A stretch of DNA of 12,856 nt, taken from Alphaproteobacteria bacterium. Its GTDB lineage: Bacteria; Pseudomonadota; Alphaproteobacteria; JAGOMX01. The stretch lies in NCBI GenBank assembly GCA_016742295.1, contig JACVCA010000022.1, positions 1 to 12,856 of the forward strand, in the 5' to 3' direction. Positions 8,301 to 12,856 of this stretch are shown piece by piece (position 1 is the first letter of the stretch; every line of letters begins with the position of its first letter). The notes beneath the pieces are model-generated. The model made no database searches. It was not told the DNA's origin and saw only the letters and a list, made by a program, of their open reading frames with translations. The position numbers and the translations under genes are program-made.

Positions 8301-8891
8301 TGGGGATGGAATGATCCTTTACAAGAACCCCCTACTAGTGCAAAGCAAGTATTAATTTCAGAAGCGCCTTTGGATAATGCTGAAGAGAAATTCCTTAAGT
8401 TATATGAGGTGGCAGCTAAACATATGGCTTTAAAGGTACTTGGCGACAGAGATAATCCTTCTGAACTTGTTCGCCAGCTTCAGATAAATACAGATCGGAA
8501 AGCACCAACATATCTCGGAGTAAGTGAGGAAGAGGAGGCAGATGATGATACACTATTAACTGTTCTTACCCCGCAAGAAAGTCCTCTTATTCGACCATTA
8601 GAAAAAAAAAACAGAAATAAACGGAAGGATAAAGCTGATGATTTTTCTGCAAAAAGAAAACAAGTAGCAACACCTGAACCTGCAGGAACATATAGCATTT
8701 TTGATAAAAGTAAACTCCCATTGGAGCGCTATATTCGACAGCTTGCCCTACTTGTTAATCAACCTGTAAGGTTTCAAGCTGCCTTTGATAAAGTGCCTGC
8801 ACACTTTAAAGAAGAGTTACTTAGCCAGCTTAAAGAAAGAGAAATTTTACGTGACGACTCTTCGGGAGACAACTCCGCCACTACTAGCTAA
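2382..8891 (+). CDS. Giant exported ankyrin/kinase-like/LRR/patatin fusion protein, candidate host-directed effector
   Basis: 2169 residues; GAGGGAG lies 5 nt before the ATG. A Sec signal peptide (1-24, ending STLA-S) is followed by a long mostly helical region (25-560, not recognised) and an ankyrin-like stretch (about 585-630, with NQTPLDLAF). A kinase-like region (about 700-870) shows K744 in YFKE, E753 in GLEYAVSQL, D826 and N831 in EDGRPINYIV, and D850 in VCVDNDQSF, a PI3/4-kinase or HipA-like layout. Irregular LRRs (about 1148-1270) and twelve 24-residue GALA-type LRRs (1336-1623) follow. The patatin domain (about 1693-1960) has oxyanion DGGGVRG (1700-1706), nucleophile S1735 in GTSVGG and D1879 in DGG, so acyl-lipid hydrolase activity is likely. 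The tail has acidic then basic blocks (K2075-K2093, bipartite-NLS-like) and helices. Domains are seen directly; export to a host and all targets are inferred. The kinase call is the least certain. Confidence 0.85.
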   Translation: MHKQKLFITFLSLFFIVIPNSTLASYYNIFWNGDISPRLLITKVNSAQEGNAEKDIVTLSQVKFAYKLAQKELDEPSSQALRRLMERIRQPEDFISQQASALEALHLLPDEIISVHDLLPEPSLQQELLVLRSYYRSFIDKLSQPSLTEENRRKLCSSKALLSAPAVGYFKLSLETAQSLLKKLDELPPLQADFDSPHAALESFLFSSTKHVTGILKFPKELDSSFADVSLPLDEEAAIEQMLSFEKFLEKIDEATLQQKELLYQAISPFSFARMFISSFLSEPFLMQFPALEIQYNMTGKGFIQFASSAATQSMNLSPSLESSDKIVCGFRNPLYLLEPLLQKECPFEVKETFTQVFPEVGFLKYATYFNGRSRVRMSLLPLAIERHYQRWQSLSLCLNDFPYAKYEVILAYLHPLVAQYFKNKRQQHLLSKVYASLQNLNHHPDLVSLCQQIGLPNGEKSITQHYKGDDSIPFSVKEGPYFSPDLLTSFINHLNLKAYTPHHCERAFQLIEWVSQNLPQDKDQPHRHKSWQDPELWKYILDYKCEESVVLQAQRLGIDTNKLEEQHASQSTRLHQVIHNVSAEEKLLSVVKGLLQADPDLENRNDRNQTPLDLAFVKDLPTIVSALIEAGAGHYINIQEALKFYKRHPDDNSLKRLQKRNQHFAWEYVWDSFRMNSSAEVGTSSPQGLKIKTVTRGTCILPQALVDQLFPSDLNPRQLIPTETSGNSAVAKVIWKGFPLYFKEAPAFPGLEYAVSQLMFKMAGFGAPFSEFAFIGGVPYLISQGIEGQSLLEVVKEDPSLTKTQWHEESLFHTLMMSMITFPEDGRPINYIVQPHPDKEANYRLVCVDNDQSFVSGVAKETTGENIVQVKSFPFCFPQMHQPIPLSIQNHYGNSNQEPYALLSEWLKELENYHIRLIKLARLRSSGSSFKLTPIYPEKKTYFGVPFQPNMLGRLYERMKKIYKEMNTFTQLTPFQVLEQVDWLLSRRYIPNRNESPKAHFGRIEKSAYELKSSTTYQAFRAQGIMVSEVPEIPEVSNLADDIKNYRQIGPHYGLDEVLKKAHDLAWKDMAPDIKTFQQLTSSEERACFLQEKVELSRRNEAEFALWLGEIEKVDTHELFVSGNDFITHTCLIPQHLELFPIRKIFLSQLHKLDVSYCSQLDSNQLIKSLALHCKHLQILNLSGTQIKHFSEPFQYGLGVSSFFLGRRQPLVFESLRWLLLNDCAHLKTVGVRSPLERLRVKNCSTLNTIDVKESDLKRLALEGTSQLPFDRVNQWIQQRIHVTLDEKTAAGAYGLLLSYAPTYPLCDKIINIIGKEISNREAEALAHNPWIVSLNLTRNKVGDQGVKALAQATALTALNLNDNQVSDRGAEALAKSTTLTTLDLGNNIVGDQGAKILAGSSTLTSLNLEYNSVGDQGAETLARNTILTFLNLDRNHIGMQGAEALAQNTTLTALDLGSNIIGDQGVEGLARSSTLKSLNLGWNNIREQGASNLAQNTSLIVLHLEYNQIGNLGASTLAKNSTLILLDLERNNIDSQGAEALAQNTILTSLSLSGNKIGDQGANALARNTTLTSLDLRKNKIGDQGAEVLAKNTTLTSLDLRKNKISDQGAEALAKNTTLISLNLKKNKISDQTKKLIKEVLQRNQSTTCIQASTQSFPSHVKPLSHPHIVSSQSLERGYLTRKQSEKADWVYTGLSLDGGGVRGLIPALMAAHLEDVAGKPLYKMFDYIGGTSVGGILSLAFSVSNNGYTPLWSTSDVVKLFSEYGNHIFPQQSFGNKIMNPAGLLHAIYDPRPLENLLKKYYGNCTLEHVLTNVLVTGVVHGIGDPFIFDNRQARIDPSKNFYLTDIGRATSAAPTYFPAAEIWNVNRTQRYTFNDGGMGLNDPTPLLIERLSLMAQDRLLDRDRFFVLSLGTGDLEAPQAPHTRAGIGGWVLKGGTIINEAMEAPGKFFRQFTSHHFQGRYYRLQPSLYWGWNDPLQEPPTSAKQVLISEAPLDNAEEKFLKLYEVAAKHMALKVLGDRDNPSELVRQLQINTDRKAPTYLGVSEEEEADDDTLLTVLTPQESPLIRPLEKKNRNKRKDKADDFSAKRKQVATPEPAGTYSIFDKSKLPLERYIRQLALLVNQPVRFQAAFDKVPAHFKEELLSQLKEREILRDDSSGDNSATTS
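6387..7283 (+). repeat. Tandem 72-bp LRR repeats, twelve and a half units
   Basis: Twelve units of exactly 72 bp begin at 6387 and a half unit begins at 7251, with no indel in the whole run. Each encodes 24 residues of the type LxLxxNxIGDQGAEALAxNT, the GALA-like LRR pattern known from Ralstonia F-box effectors. Units at 7107-7178 and 7179-7250 differ at only 4 of 72 bases and the preceding unit is also very close, while 5' units are far more divergent. This suggests recent duplication at the 3' end of the array. Confidence 0.93.
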
Positions 8892-8901
8892 AAGTTAGTA
8901 G
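8881..8901 (+). other. Hairpin around the stop codon of the fusion gene
   Basis: CTACTAGC (8881-8888) pairs with GTTAGTAG (8894-8901) over 8 bp including one G-U, and the TAA stop (8889-8891) sits in the 5-nt loop. No T-run follows, so it is not a standard intrinsic terminator. It may limit read-through into the next gene, which starts 120 nt later, or stabilise the 3' end. Confidence 0.3.
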
Positions 8902-9011
8902 CTTGACTTTAAAAAGAACTTTCTAAAAAATTAGGAAATGGTCTCAAGAATTCTTATTTAGATACCTCCACGGGATACTATTAACTTATTGAGGTTAGTT
9001 AGGAGAATGCA

Positions 9012-10304
9012 ATGAAAGTTTTTAATCTTAAAGCTAGGCTTTTTCTAAGTATTTTAAATCTTTGTATGGTAAGTAATTATGTTCTTTACGCAAGTGCAGA
9101 TATAGTTGAAGAGAATGAAAAGCCTTCTTTATCTTCACCGGTTGCTCAGCCTACACAAACTTCTACGCATAATTCAGATAAAGAAAAAGAAAGAAAGCGA
9201 AAAAGAAAAGAGAAAATCAATGGCTCTCCCCTTTCTCAAGGCCCTAGCGAACAAAGACCTTCTAAGAAGACAACCAATCCTTTAAAAGTTAAAGATGACT
9301 CTATTATTGCTAGTACATCTTCAATTACCCCTTTGTTGGAGAAAGAAGCCGAATTAGAGCCCTCCTACGTTTCTCCTGATACTCCTATATTTGCTCTAGA
9401 AGTTTTATTATTAATTTTTGACGCTGACTTAACCCTTTTACCAAAAGCTAGCTGCTTGAATCATGAGTTGTATAAATGGGCTCAGCCAAAACTTCGAATG
9501 TTTGGTGCTTTAAAAAATGCAGTTTATTATGATGGTACCTCTAAATCCCAGCAATTAGAGAAAGATATTTTTGATAAAAATTTTGCAAGTCTTATATTTA
9601 GTAAATACTTATGGGGTAAAGAAGTTGAAGTCAATAAAAGGTTGAGATTTTACTTGAAAGAGTTTGTGAAGGGATGTGAGATTAAGAGCTTAGAAATTTA
9701 TATTGATAATCAAAATGAAATTTTACCCTTGCCTTCCCTATCCTTAGCAACAAGATTTAGGTGGGTTGAATTAGTAGAAATATGGCACAAGCTAAATGTG
9801 TATAAAAACATTGTTTCTCAATACAATCGACTATGGGAAACTTATAAGATCTCAAGAATCTTTGTAGAAACCCTAGATCAAGGTCCTTTTGCTTATAATG
9901 AAAGCTATAAAAGACTTCACGAAAAACATTACAAACCTGTTCTCAGTGGAAACTTTATTTCTTATCCATATGAAGAAGCCCGGGGTGAAATGTGTCAGAT
10001 AGCGGGCTTCTTGCAATGGCCTCGGGCTCCACTGATAAGAGAACTTACGTACTCGCTTATTGAACTTGATAAGTTAGCCCTGGCTGCAAGTGGAAAAGCT
10101 GAGGAATTTTATGATAATTACCCTGATCTTCAAACGATGAAAGCCTACCAACAAGTCTCTGTTGATTTGAGCCAAAATAGCCCCGAGGTACGTTTGAATA
10201 AGCTGCAATTCATTAAGGAAAAAATTATTGAAGGCGGGAATCAACACTTATCTTATGTAGAAAAGTACATTAAAGAGCTTAAACATTATTTAATGTTGGG
10301 CTAG
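9012..10304 (+). CDS. Exported protein with basic block and divergent F-box-like segment
   Basis: 430 residues; AGGAG lies 6 nt before the ATG. Residues 1-29 form a Sec signal peptide ending YASA-D. Residues 30-120 are low-complexity and Ser/Thr/Pro-rich with a dense basic block (K57-K68, KEKERKRKRKEK), which looks like a nuclear-localisation signal. Residues about 125-165 (PIFALEVLLLIFDADLTLLP, then KASCLNHELYKWA) resemble a degenerate F-box: Leu/Ile positions of the first helices, then a Cys/Asn-rich segment where RxVCRxW is usual. The remainder (170-430) is mainly helical and unrecognised. It lies 120 nt downstream of the fusion gene in the same orientation and may be co-transcribed, as no terminator is clear between them. 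The F-box reading is an inference; the protein may be better described as hypothetical. Confidence 0.75.
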   Translation: MKVFNLKARLFLSILNLCMVSNYVLYASADIVEENEKPSLSSPVAQPTQTSTHNSDKEKERKRKRKEKINGSPLSQGPSEQRPSKKTTNPLKVKDDSIIASTSSITPLLEKEAELEPSYVSPDTPIFALEVLLLIFDADLTLLPKASCLNHELYKWAQPKLRMFGALKNAVYYDGTSKSQQLEKDIFDKNFASLIFSKYLWGKEVEVNKRLRFYLKEFVKGCEIKSLEIYIDNQNEILPLPSLSLATRFRWVELVEIWHKLNVYKNIVSQYNRLWETYKISRIFVETLDQGPFAYNESYKRLHEKHYKPVLSGNFISYPYEEARGEMCQIAGFLQWPRAPLIRELTYSLIELDKLALAASGKAEEFYDNYPDLQTMKAYQQVSVDLSQNSPEVRLNKLQFIKEKIIEGGNQHLSYVEKYIKELKHYLMLG

Positions 10305-10416
10305 TTAAGGTAGAAATCCAAAGGGAGTTTAAGAAGCTTTCCAATTAAATAAATATAATTATATAGATAAAAAGCAAGGAAGTAGTATAGGCACTTGTAA
10401 GATTCACAGAGTTATT
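10305..10416. other. AT-rich spacer after the second exported gene
   Basis: No gene is seen here. The stretch between the 9012 gene stop and the transposase remnant is very AT-rich (for example TATAATTATATAG near 10356) and has no clear stem with a T-run, so the + strand transcript end is not identifiable. Confidence 0.4.
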
Positions 10417-10626
10417 TCAATTTTTAATAGCTACTTCAGTAAGGTATTTATGTGAAATAAGTTTCTCTTTTAAGCGATCGTATTTAAGCTCTACTTCTTC
10501 ATGAAAAGGTGTTTCAAACATAAGCTTTGAGTATTTTTCATTAGGAGTGTTTTCTCCAAGAGAGCCATGAGGGCGGTGCGAATTATAATAAAATTCCCAG
10601 AGCTGCTTTTTTACAAAAGTTTGTAG
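10417..10626 (-). pseudogene. Transposase C-terminal remnant (rve/DDE type)
   Basis: The - strand frame ending at TGA 10417-10419 reads LQTFVKKQLWEFYYNSHRPH, then GSLGENTPNEKYSKL, then a charged tail ending LTEVAIKN. WxxYYNxxRPHxSLGxxTP is the hallmark C-terminus of IS3- and IS481-type transposases. Only about 69 codons remain; an in-frame stop (10627-10629) and unrelated sequence lie upstream, so the catalytic part is gone. The sequence differs from the remnant at 1664-1950 and represents another element. The fragment itself has no internal stop, so truncation may be fairly recent. Confidence 0.82.
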
Positions 10627-10685
10627 TCATAGCTCACCTGCATGACCACATGATGCCTTTTTCTAGCCCTTTTGCCTATCTTTAG

Positions 10686-10763
10686 TTAGATGCCTCAATA
10701 ATTTTTGGACTATTTAACAAACGAAAAGTAATAAAAGTCGAAGGAGGACATTTATTACTCTAA
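10686..10763 (+). pseudogene. Possible short gene remnant ending VEGGHLLL
   Basis: A 25-codon frame reads LDASIIFGLFNKRKVIKVEG, then GHLLL and TAA. The GGH ending resembles C-termini of alpha/beta-hydrolases such as type II thioesterases, but the match is too short to name a family. It overlaps a 9-bp inverted repeat (10727-10759). It may be chance; it is listed because it is the only protein-like sequence in the 10627-10829 gap. Confidence 0.15.
10727..10759. repeat. Perfect 9-bp inverted repeat around a 15-nt loop
   Basis: AGTAATAAA (10727-10735) and TTTATTACT (10751-10759) are perfect complements. The loop contains AAGGAGG, a perfect Shine-Dalgarno-like sequence (10741-10747), with no ATG at a usable distance. 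It may be a mobile-element trace or a folded remnant of a lost 5' UTR. Confidence 0.35.
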
Positions 10764-10829
10764 ATGCATTACACAATAATTTAAGCAATAATGCCGTTGA
10801 AGTTCCTCTCTATTAAATTAAAAAAATAG

Positions 10830-12521
10830 TCAACCATTATTAAGCATAGATTCTATAATCTTATTATTTTGGTCCTCAATTTCTTGTAAAAGAATCTCTG
10901 CAAGCGTTGGCCAGCCATACTTAAATAACATTTCTGCTAGCATTTGTTGTGCTTCAGTACTGCCATAGTTCAGTACTTGGCGATAATAGGGATCAATTTG
11001 CTTGATGTCGTAAGTTGCTAGTAAACATGTACCAACAATTTTCTGAACTTTTAAAGAGGCATAAAGAACAATTTGACGAAAAAATAGTTCCCTCTCCTTC
11101 AAAGAAGATTGAGTTGATAGAAAGTTGATAAATATACGAACTTTAGCTTCATCTGTCTGTTTTGCTACTTCACGAAAAAATAATTCTGCATTATGAACAT
11201 TTCCTTTTCGGAACAAAAGACGCCCCAATTTAAAATTAGAAAGAATATCTTTCCTTGCTGCTGCTTGATATAAAAAATTTTCCGCTTCATTATCTCGTCC
11301 TTGTTCCATCAGATAGTCTCCTAATCCATAAATAGCTTCTTGATGACCTTGTTTTGCTGCTTGACGATAAAGAGATTCTGCTTGAATATATTTTCTTTGA
11401 TCATGATACAATCTTCCCAAATGGAATTGAGCGTCTGCGTAGCCTTGGTTAGAAGCTTGACGATAAAATAGTTCAGCCTTTTTATATTTACCTTCATTAT
11501 ATGCAATACTGCCTAACCTATATTGTGCCTGAGGCAAATTGCCTGCAGCTGCAGCGTATAAGAATATCTTTTCATAACCTTGCCATGAATTCTTAAAGAT
11601 TGAGTGTGAGCTTTTTGTTAACCATGTGGAACAAAATCGACTTATATTATAGAAATCAATTGGAGGCATCTCTAGATTAAGCATCGCCTGAGGAAAATTG
11701 AGAGCTTGTTTTTCGTGGATAATAGTAGGAATCAAAGGAGTTTTTAACTTAGTGGAGATACTATCTAAAAATCTATAAAAAAGATTACAATCTGAAACTT
11801 GATACAAGCCTAGTAAATAATATGCTTTAAAATAGGGCCTATAATTGTGTGTAAATACTATAAATTCTTTAGAAAATATATCATTCTTCGAAACAGGTAT
11901 GTAAACTGAGGTTACATAACTTTTTAAAGCTGTTTCTTGAACTGAGTCAAGAGAAGAGGTTTGTAAAGCCTTATAAATATCTAAAACACTGATATTACTT
12001 TTAAAAAGAGCCGGCAACAATTTTGATGTGCTCAATATGTGTCCTATGGCTATGGGGGTTAGAAGAGCTTTATGAAAGACATCAGGTGCCGCATAAAATC
12101 TTTGTTTAACATCATTGCCAATAAAATAATCATTAATTATTTCTTGTACTCTTTGTTTTACTTTTTCACTCCGACCTATTTTACATAATACTGAAGAGAA
12201 ATCTTTTTTGACTAAATAATGATCAAGTGATAGAAGAGGATCTTTCATAATATTATCCCACAATCTGCAGACTAACCGTGCGTTACTCATCTCTATATAG
12301 TTTAGATGGTCAAAAATATTAAGAAATAATTCATAAGGTAGGTAATTCCATTTATTAGGCGCTATAAAAGTATGTTCTTTCAAAGGAAGGTCTTCTTGCT
12401 CGAATTGAAAATATCTAAAAGCTGAATTATAGGCGCCATACCATTGCTCTTCAAATGAAGCGAAGCTGCAGCTTGAGAAGCTAATCCCACCAATAAAAAA
12501 TATAAGCTTGAAAACGTACAT
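10830..12521 (-). CDS. Exported F-box and Sel1/TPR-like repeat protein, candidate effector
   Basis: 563 residues. AGGAAG lies 5 nt before the ATG. Residues 1-21 form a Sec signal peptide (FKLIFFIGGISF core, AXA-like SFA-S). A well-formed F-box spans about 58-97: YLPYELFLNIFDHL, then ARLVCRLWDNIMKDPLL, with the LP, IF, RLVCRxW and final Leu positions of the consensus. F-boxes bind Skp1 and tether SCF ubiquitin ligases, machinery that bacteria lack, so the partner must be a host protein. Residues about 130-310 are helical and unrecognised. Residues about 315-548 hold 32-33-residue helical repeats such as AQYRLGSIAYNEGKYKKAEL and AQFHLGRLYHDQRKYIQAES, Sel1/TPR-like and decaying towards the C-terminus, a likely substrate-binding surface. 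It is convergent with the two exported genes to its left. The F-box and repeats are clear; host Skp1 binding is inference. Confidence 0.88.
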   Translation of the reverse strand: MYVFKLIFFIGGISFSSCSFASFEEQWYGAYNSAFRYFQFEQEDLPLKEHTFIAPNKWNYLPYELFLNIFDHLNYIEMSNARLVCRLWDNIMKDPLLSLDHYLVKKDFSSVLCKIGRSEKVKQRVQEIINDYFIGNDVKQRFYAAPDVFHKALLTPIAIGHILSTSKLLPALFKSNISVLDIYKALQTSSLDSVQETALKSYVTSVYIPVSKNDIFSKEFIVFTHNYRPYFKAYYLLGLYQVSDCNLFYRFLDSISTKLKTPLIPTIIHEKQALNFPQAMLNLEMPPIDFYNISRFCSTWLTKSSHSIFKNSWQGYEKIFLYAAAAGNLPQAQYRLGSIAYNEGKYKKAELFYRQASNQGYADAQFHLGRLYHDQRKYIQAESLYRQAAKQGHQEAIYGLGDYLMEQGRDNEAENFLYQAAARKDILSNFKLGRLLFRKGNVHNAELFFREVAKQTDEAKVRIFINFLSTQSSLKERELFFRQIVLYASLKVQKIVGTCLLATYDIKQIDPYYRQVLNYGSTEAQQMLAEMLFKYGWPTLAEILLQEIEDQNNKIIESMLNNG

Positions 12522-12556
12522 TTGATCTTCCTTTCAATCTTGATCTTCTTTCTATC
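12522..12556. repeat. Tandem duplication of the ribosome-site region
   Basis: TTGATCTTCCTTTCAATC (12522-12539) is followed directly by TTGATCTTCTTTCTATC (12540-12556), a near-copy one base shorter. On the - strand the gene-proximal copy carries AGGAAG, the ribosome site of the F-box gene, and the distal copy carries AAGAAG. The duplication gives two purine-rich sites in tandem, only one well spaced from the ATG. Confidence 0.6.
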
Positions 12557-12565
12557 TCACACAGA

Positions 12566-12600
12566 GGTGGTACCCCATTTTTGGACAGTTTAGCAGGAAG
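12566..12600. other. Possible insertion-sequence end
   Basis: GTGGTACCCCATTTTTGGAC followed by AGTTTAGCA resembles terminal repeats of IS elements, which often carry CCCC next to an A/T run and end in a GGACA/TGTCC tip. A partial copy in the same direction, ATTTTTGGAC then TATTTAACA, occurs at 10701-10719. The assignment rests on general resemblance; no matching transposase is adjacent. Confidence 0.25.
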
Positions 12601-12856
12601 ATTAAGCTATAGGGGCCTTCTCCCTATTTTAGGGCCGGGGATGATGAGAAAATCCGACTTTTATTTATCTCAATACACCTTGGTTTGCAATGCCCTTCTT
12701 CCTGCATTTCGAAATGAAAACTACATGCTATTTGCATTCCTATTTGAAATGATTTAAACTCACATACGATGATGTGGTCATAAATATACTTCTGTGTGAC
12801 CCTCAAGCCCACAGAAATTATACGATGATACATCAAAACTAAATATTAAGGCCAAG
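12601..12856. other. Gene-free tail with several palindromes
   Basis: No convincing gene is seen; the frames of 35-70 codons are weak in composition and ribosome sites. A 6-bp stem ATAGGG/CCCTAT (12609-12627) is followed by TTT only. CATTTCGAAATG (12705-12716) is a perfect 12-bp palindrome, with a related TATTTGAAATGA about 40 nt later. ATACGATGAT occurs twice (12764-12773 and 12820-12829). GGTCA (12776-12780) and TGACC (12797-12801) form an inverted pair. This looks like a regulatory region upstream of something outside the window, or decayed mobile DNA. Confidence 0.35.

Noticed and set aside
2382..8891. Anti-phage defence role (patatin plus sensor repeats, NLR-like)
   Set aside because: The signal peptide predicts export from the cytoplasm where phage sensing would occur, no nucleotide-cyclase or STAND ATPase motif is seen, and neighbours are F-box proteins that need eukaryotic partners.
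11321..11506. Short - strand frame inside the F-box/Sel1 gene
   Set aside because: Overlaps the repeat-encoding part in another frame on the same strand; composition follows from the Sel1-like codons.
12624..12836. 70-codon - strand frame at the right edge
   Set aside because: No ribosome site, no recognisable pattern, and it crosses palindromes and direct repeats better explained as noncoding.

Overview
The window is AT-rich DNA whose gene content points to an obligate or facultative intracellular bacterium living in a eukaryote, most likely an amoeba or protist. It carries three predicted exported proteins built from eukaryotic-type modules (ankyrin-like, lipid-kinase-like, leucine-rich repeat, patatin, F-box, Sel1/TPR), a toxin-antitoxin pair and several decayed transposase fragments. 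The style resembles Holosporales-type alphaproteobacterial endosymbionts or amoeba-associated Chlamydiae. The lineage is an inference and cannot be fixed from this sequence.

Layout. Bases 1-594 hold the last codons of a possible + strand gene, a candidate small RNA of about 97 nt on the - strand (promoter, four hairpins, terminator, exposed CCUCC), a 23-bp palindrome beside its promoter, and a + strand terminator near 340-360. Bases 595-1247 (- strand) are a vapBC-type pair, a Phd/YefM-like antitoxin and a PIN-domain toxin overlapping by 4 nt. Bases 1250-2381 are mostly decayed: a multiply disrupted IS3-like transposase tail (about 1664-1950), then a strong sigma70-like promoter (2024-2052) leading into a frameshifted reading frame that begins with a signal-peptide-like segment (2076-2320).

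Bases 2382-8891 encode a 2169-residue protein, the centre of the window. In order it has a Sec signal peptide, a long helical region, a short ankyrin-like stretch, a PI3/4-kinase-like or HipA-like atypical kinase fold with its key residues, irregular LRRs, twelve tandem 24-residue GALA-type LRRs, a patatin phospholipase domain with an intact Ser-Asp dyad, and a basic, charged tail. Bases 9012-10304 encode a second exported protein (430 aa) with a lysine/arginine block and a divergent F-box-like segment. Bases 10305-10829 hold an IS transposase remnant and a 9-bp inverted repeat. Bases 10830-12521 (- strand) encode an exported F-box plus Sel1/TPR-like repeat protein (563 aa), convergent with the other two.

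How they may work together (inference): the locus looks like a host-manipulation island. The patatin could act on host phospholipids, with LRR and ankyrin regions for target recognition and the kinase-like fold for lipid or protein phosphorylation. The F-box proteins could bind host Skp1 and so recruit an SCF ubiquitin ligase. GALA-type LRRs are normally fused to an F-box in Ralstonia GALA effectors; here the two modules lie in neighbouring genes. All three proteins begin with Sec-type signals, so delivery would need a second step beyond the inner membrane.
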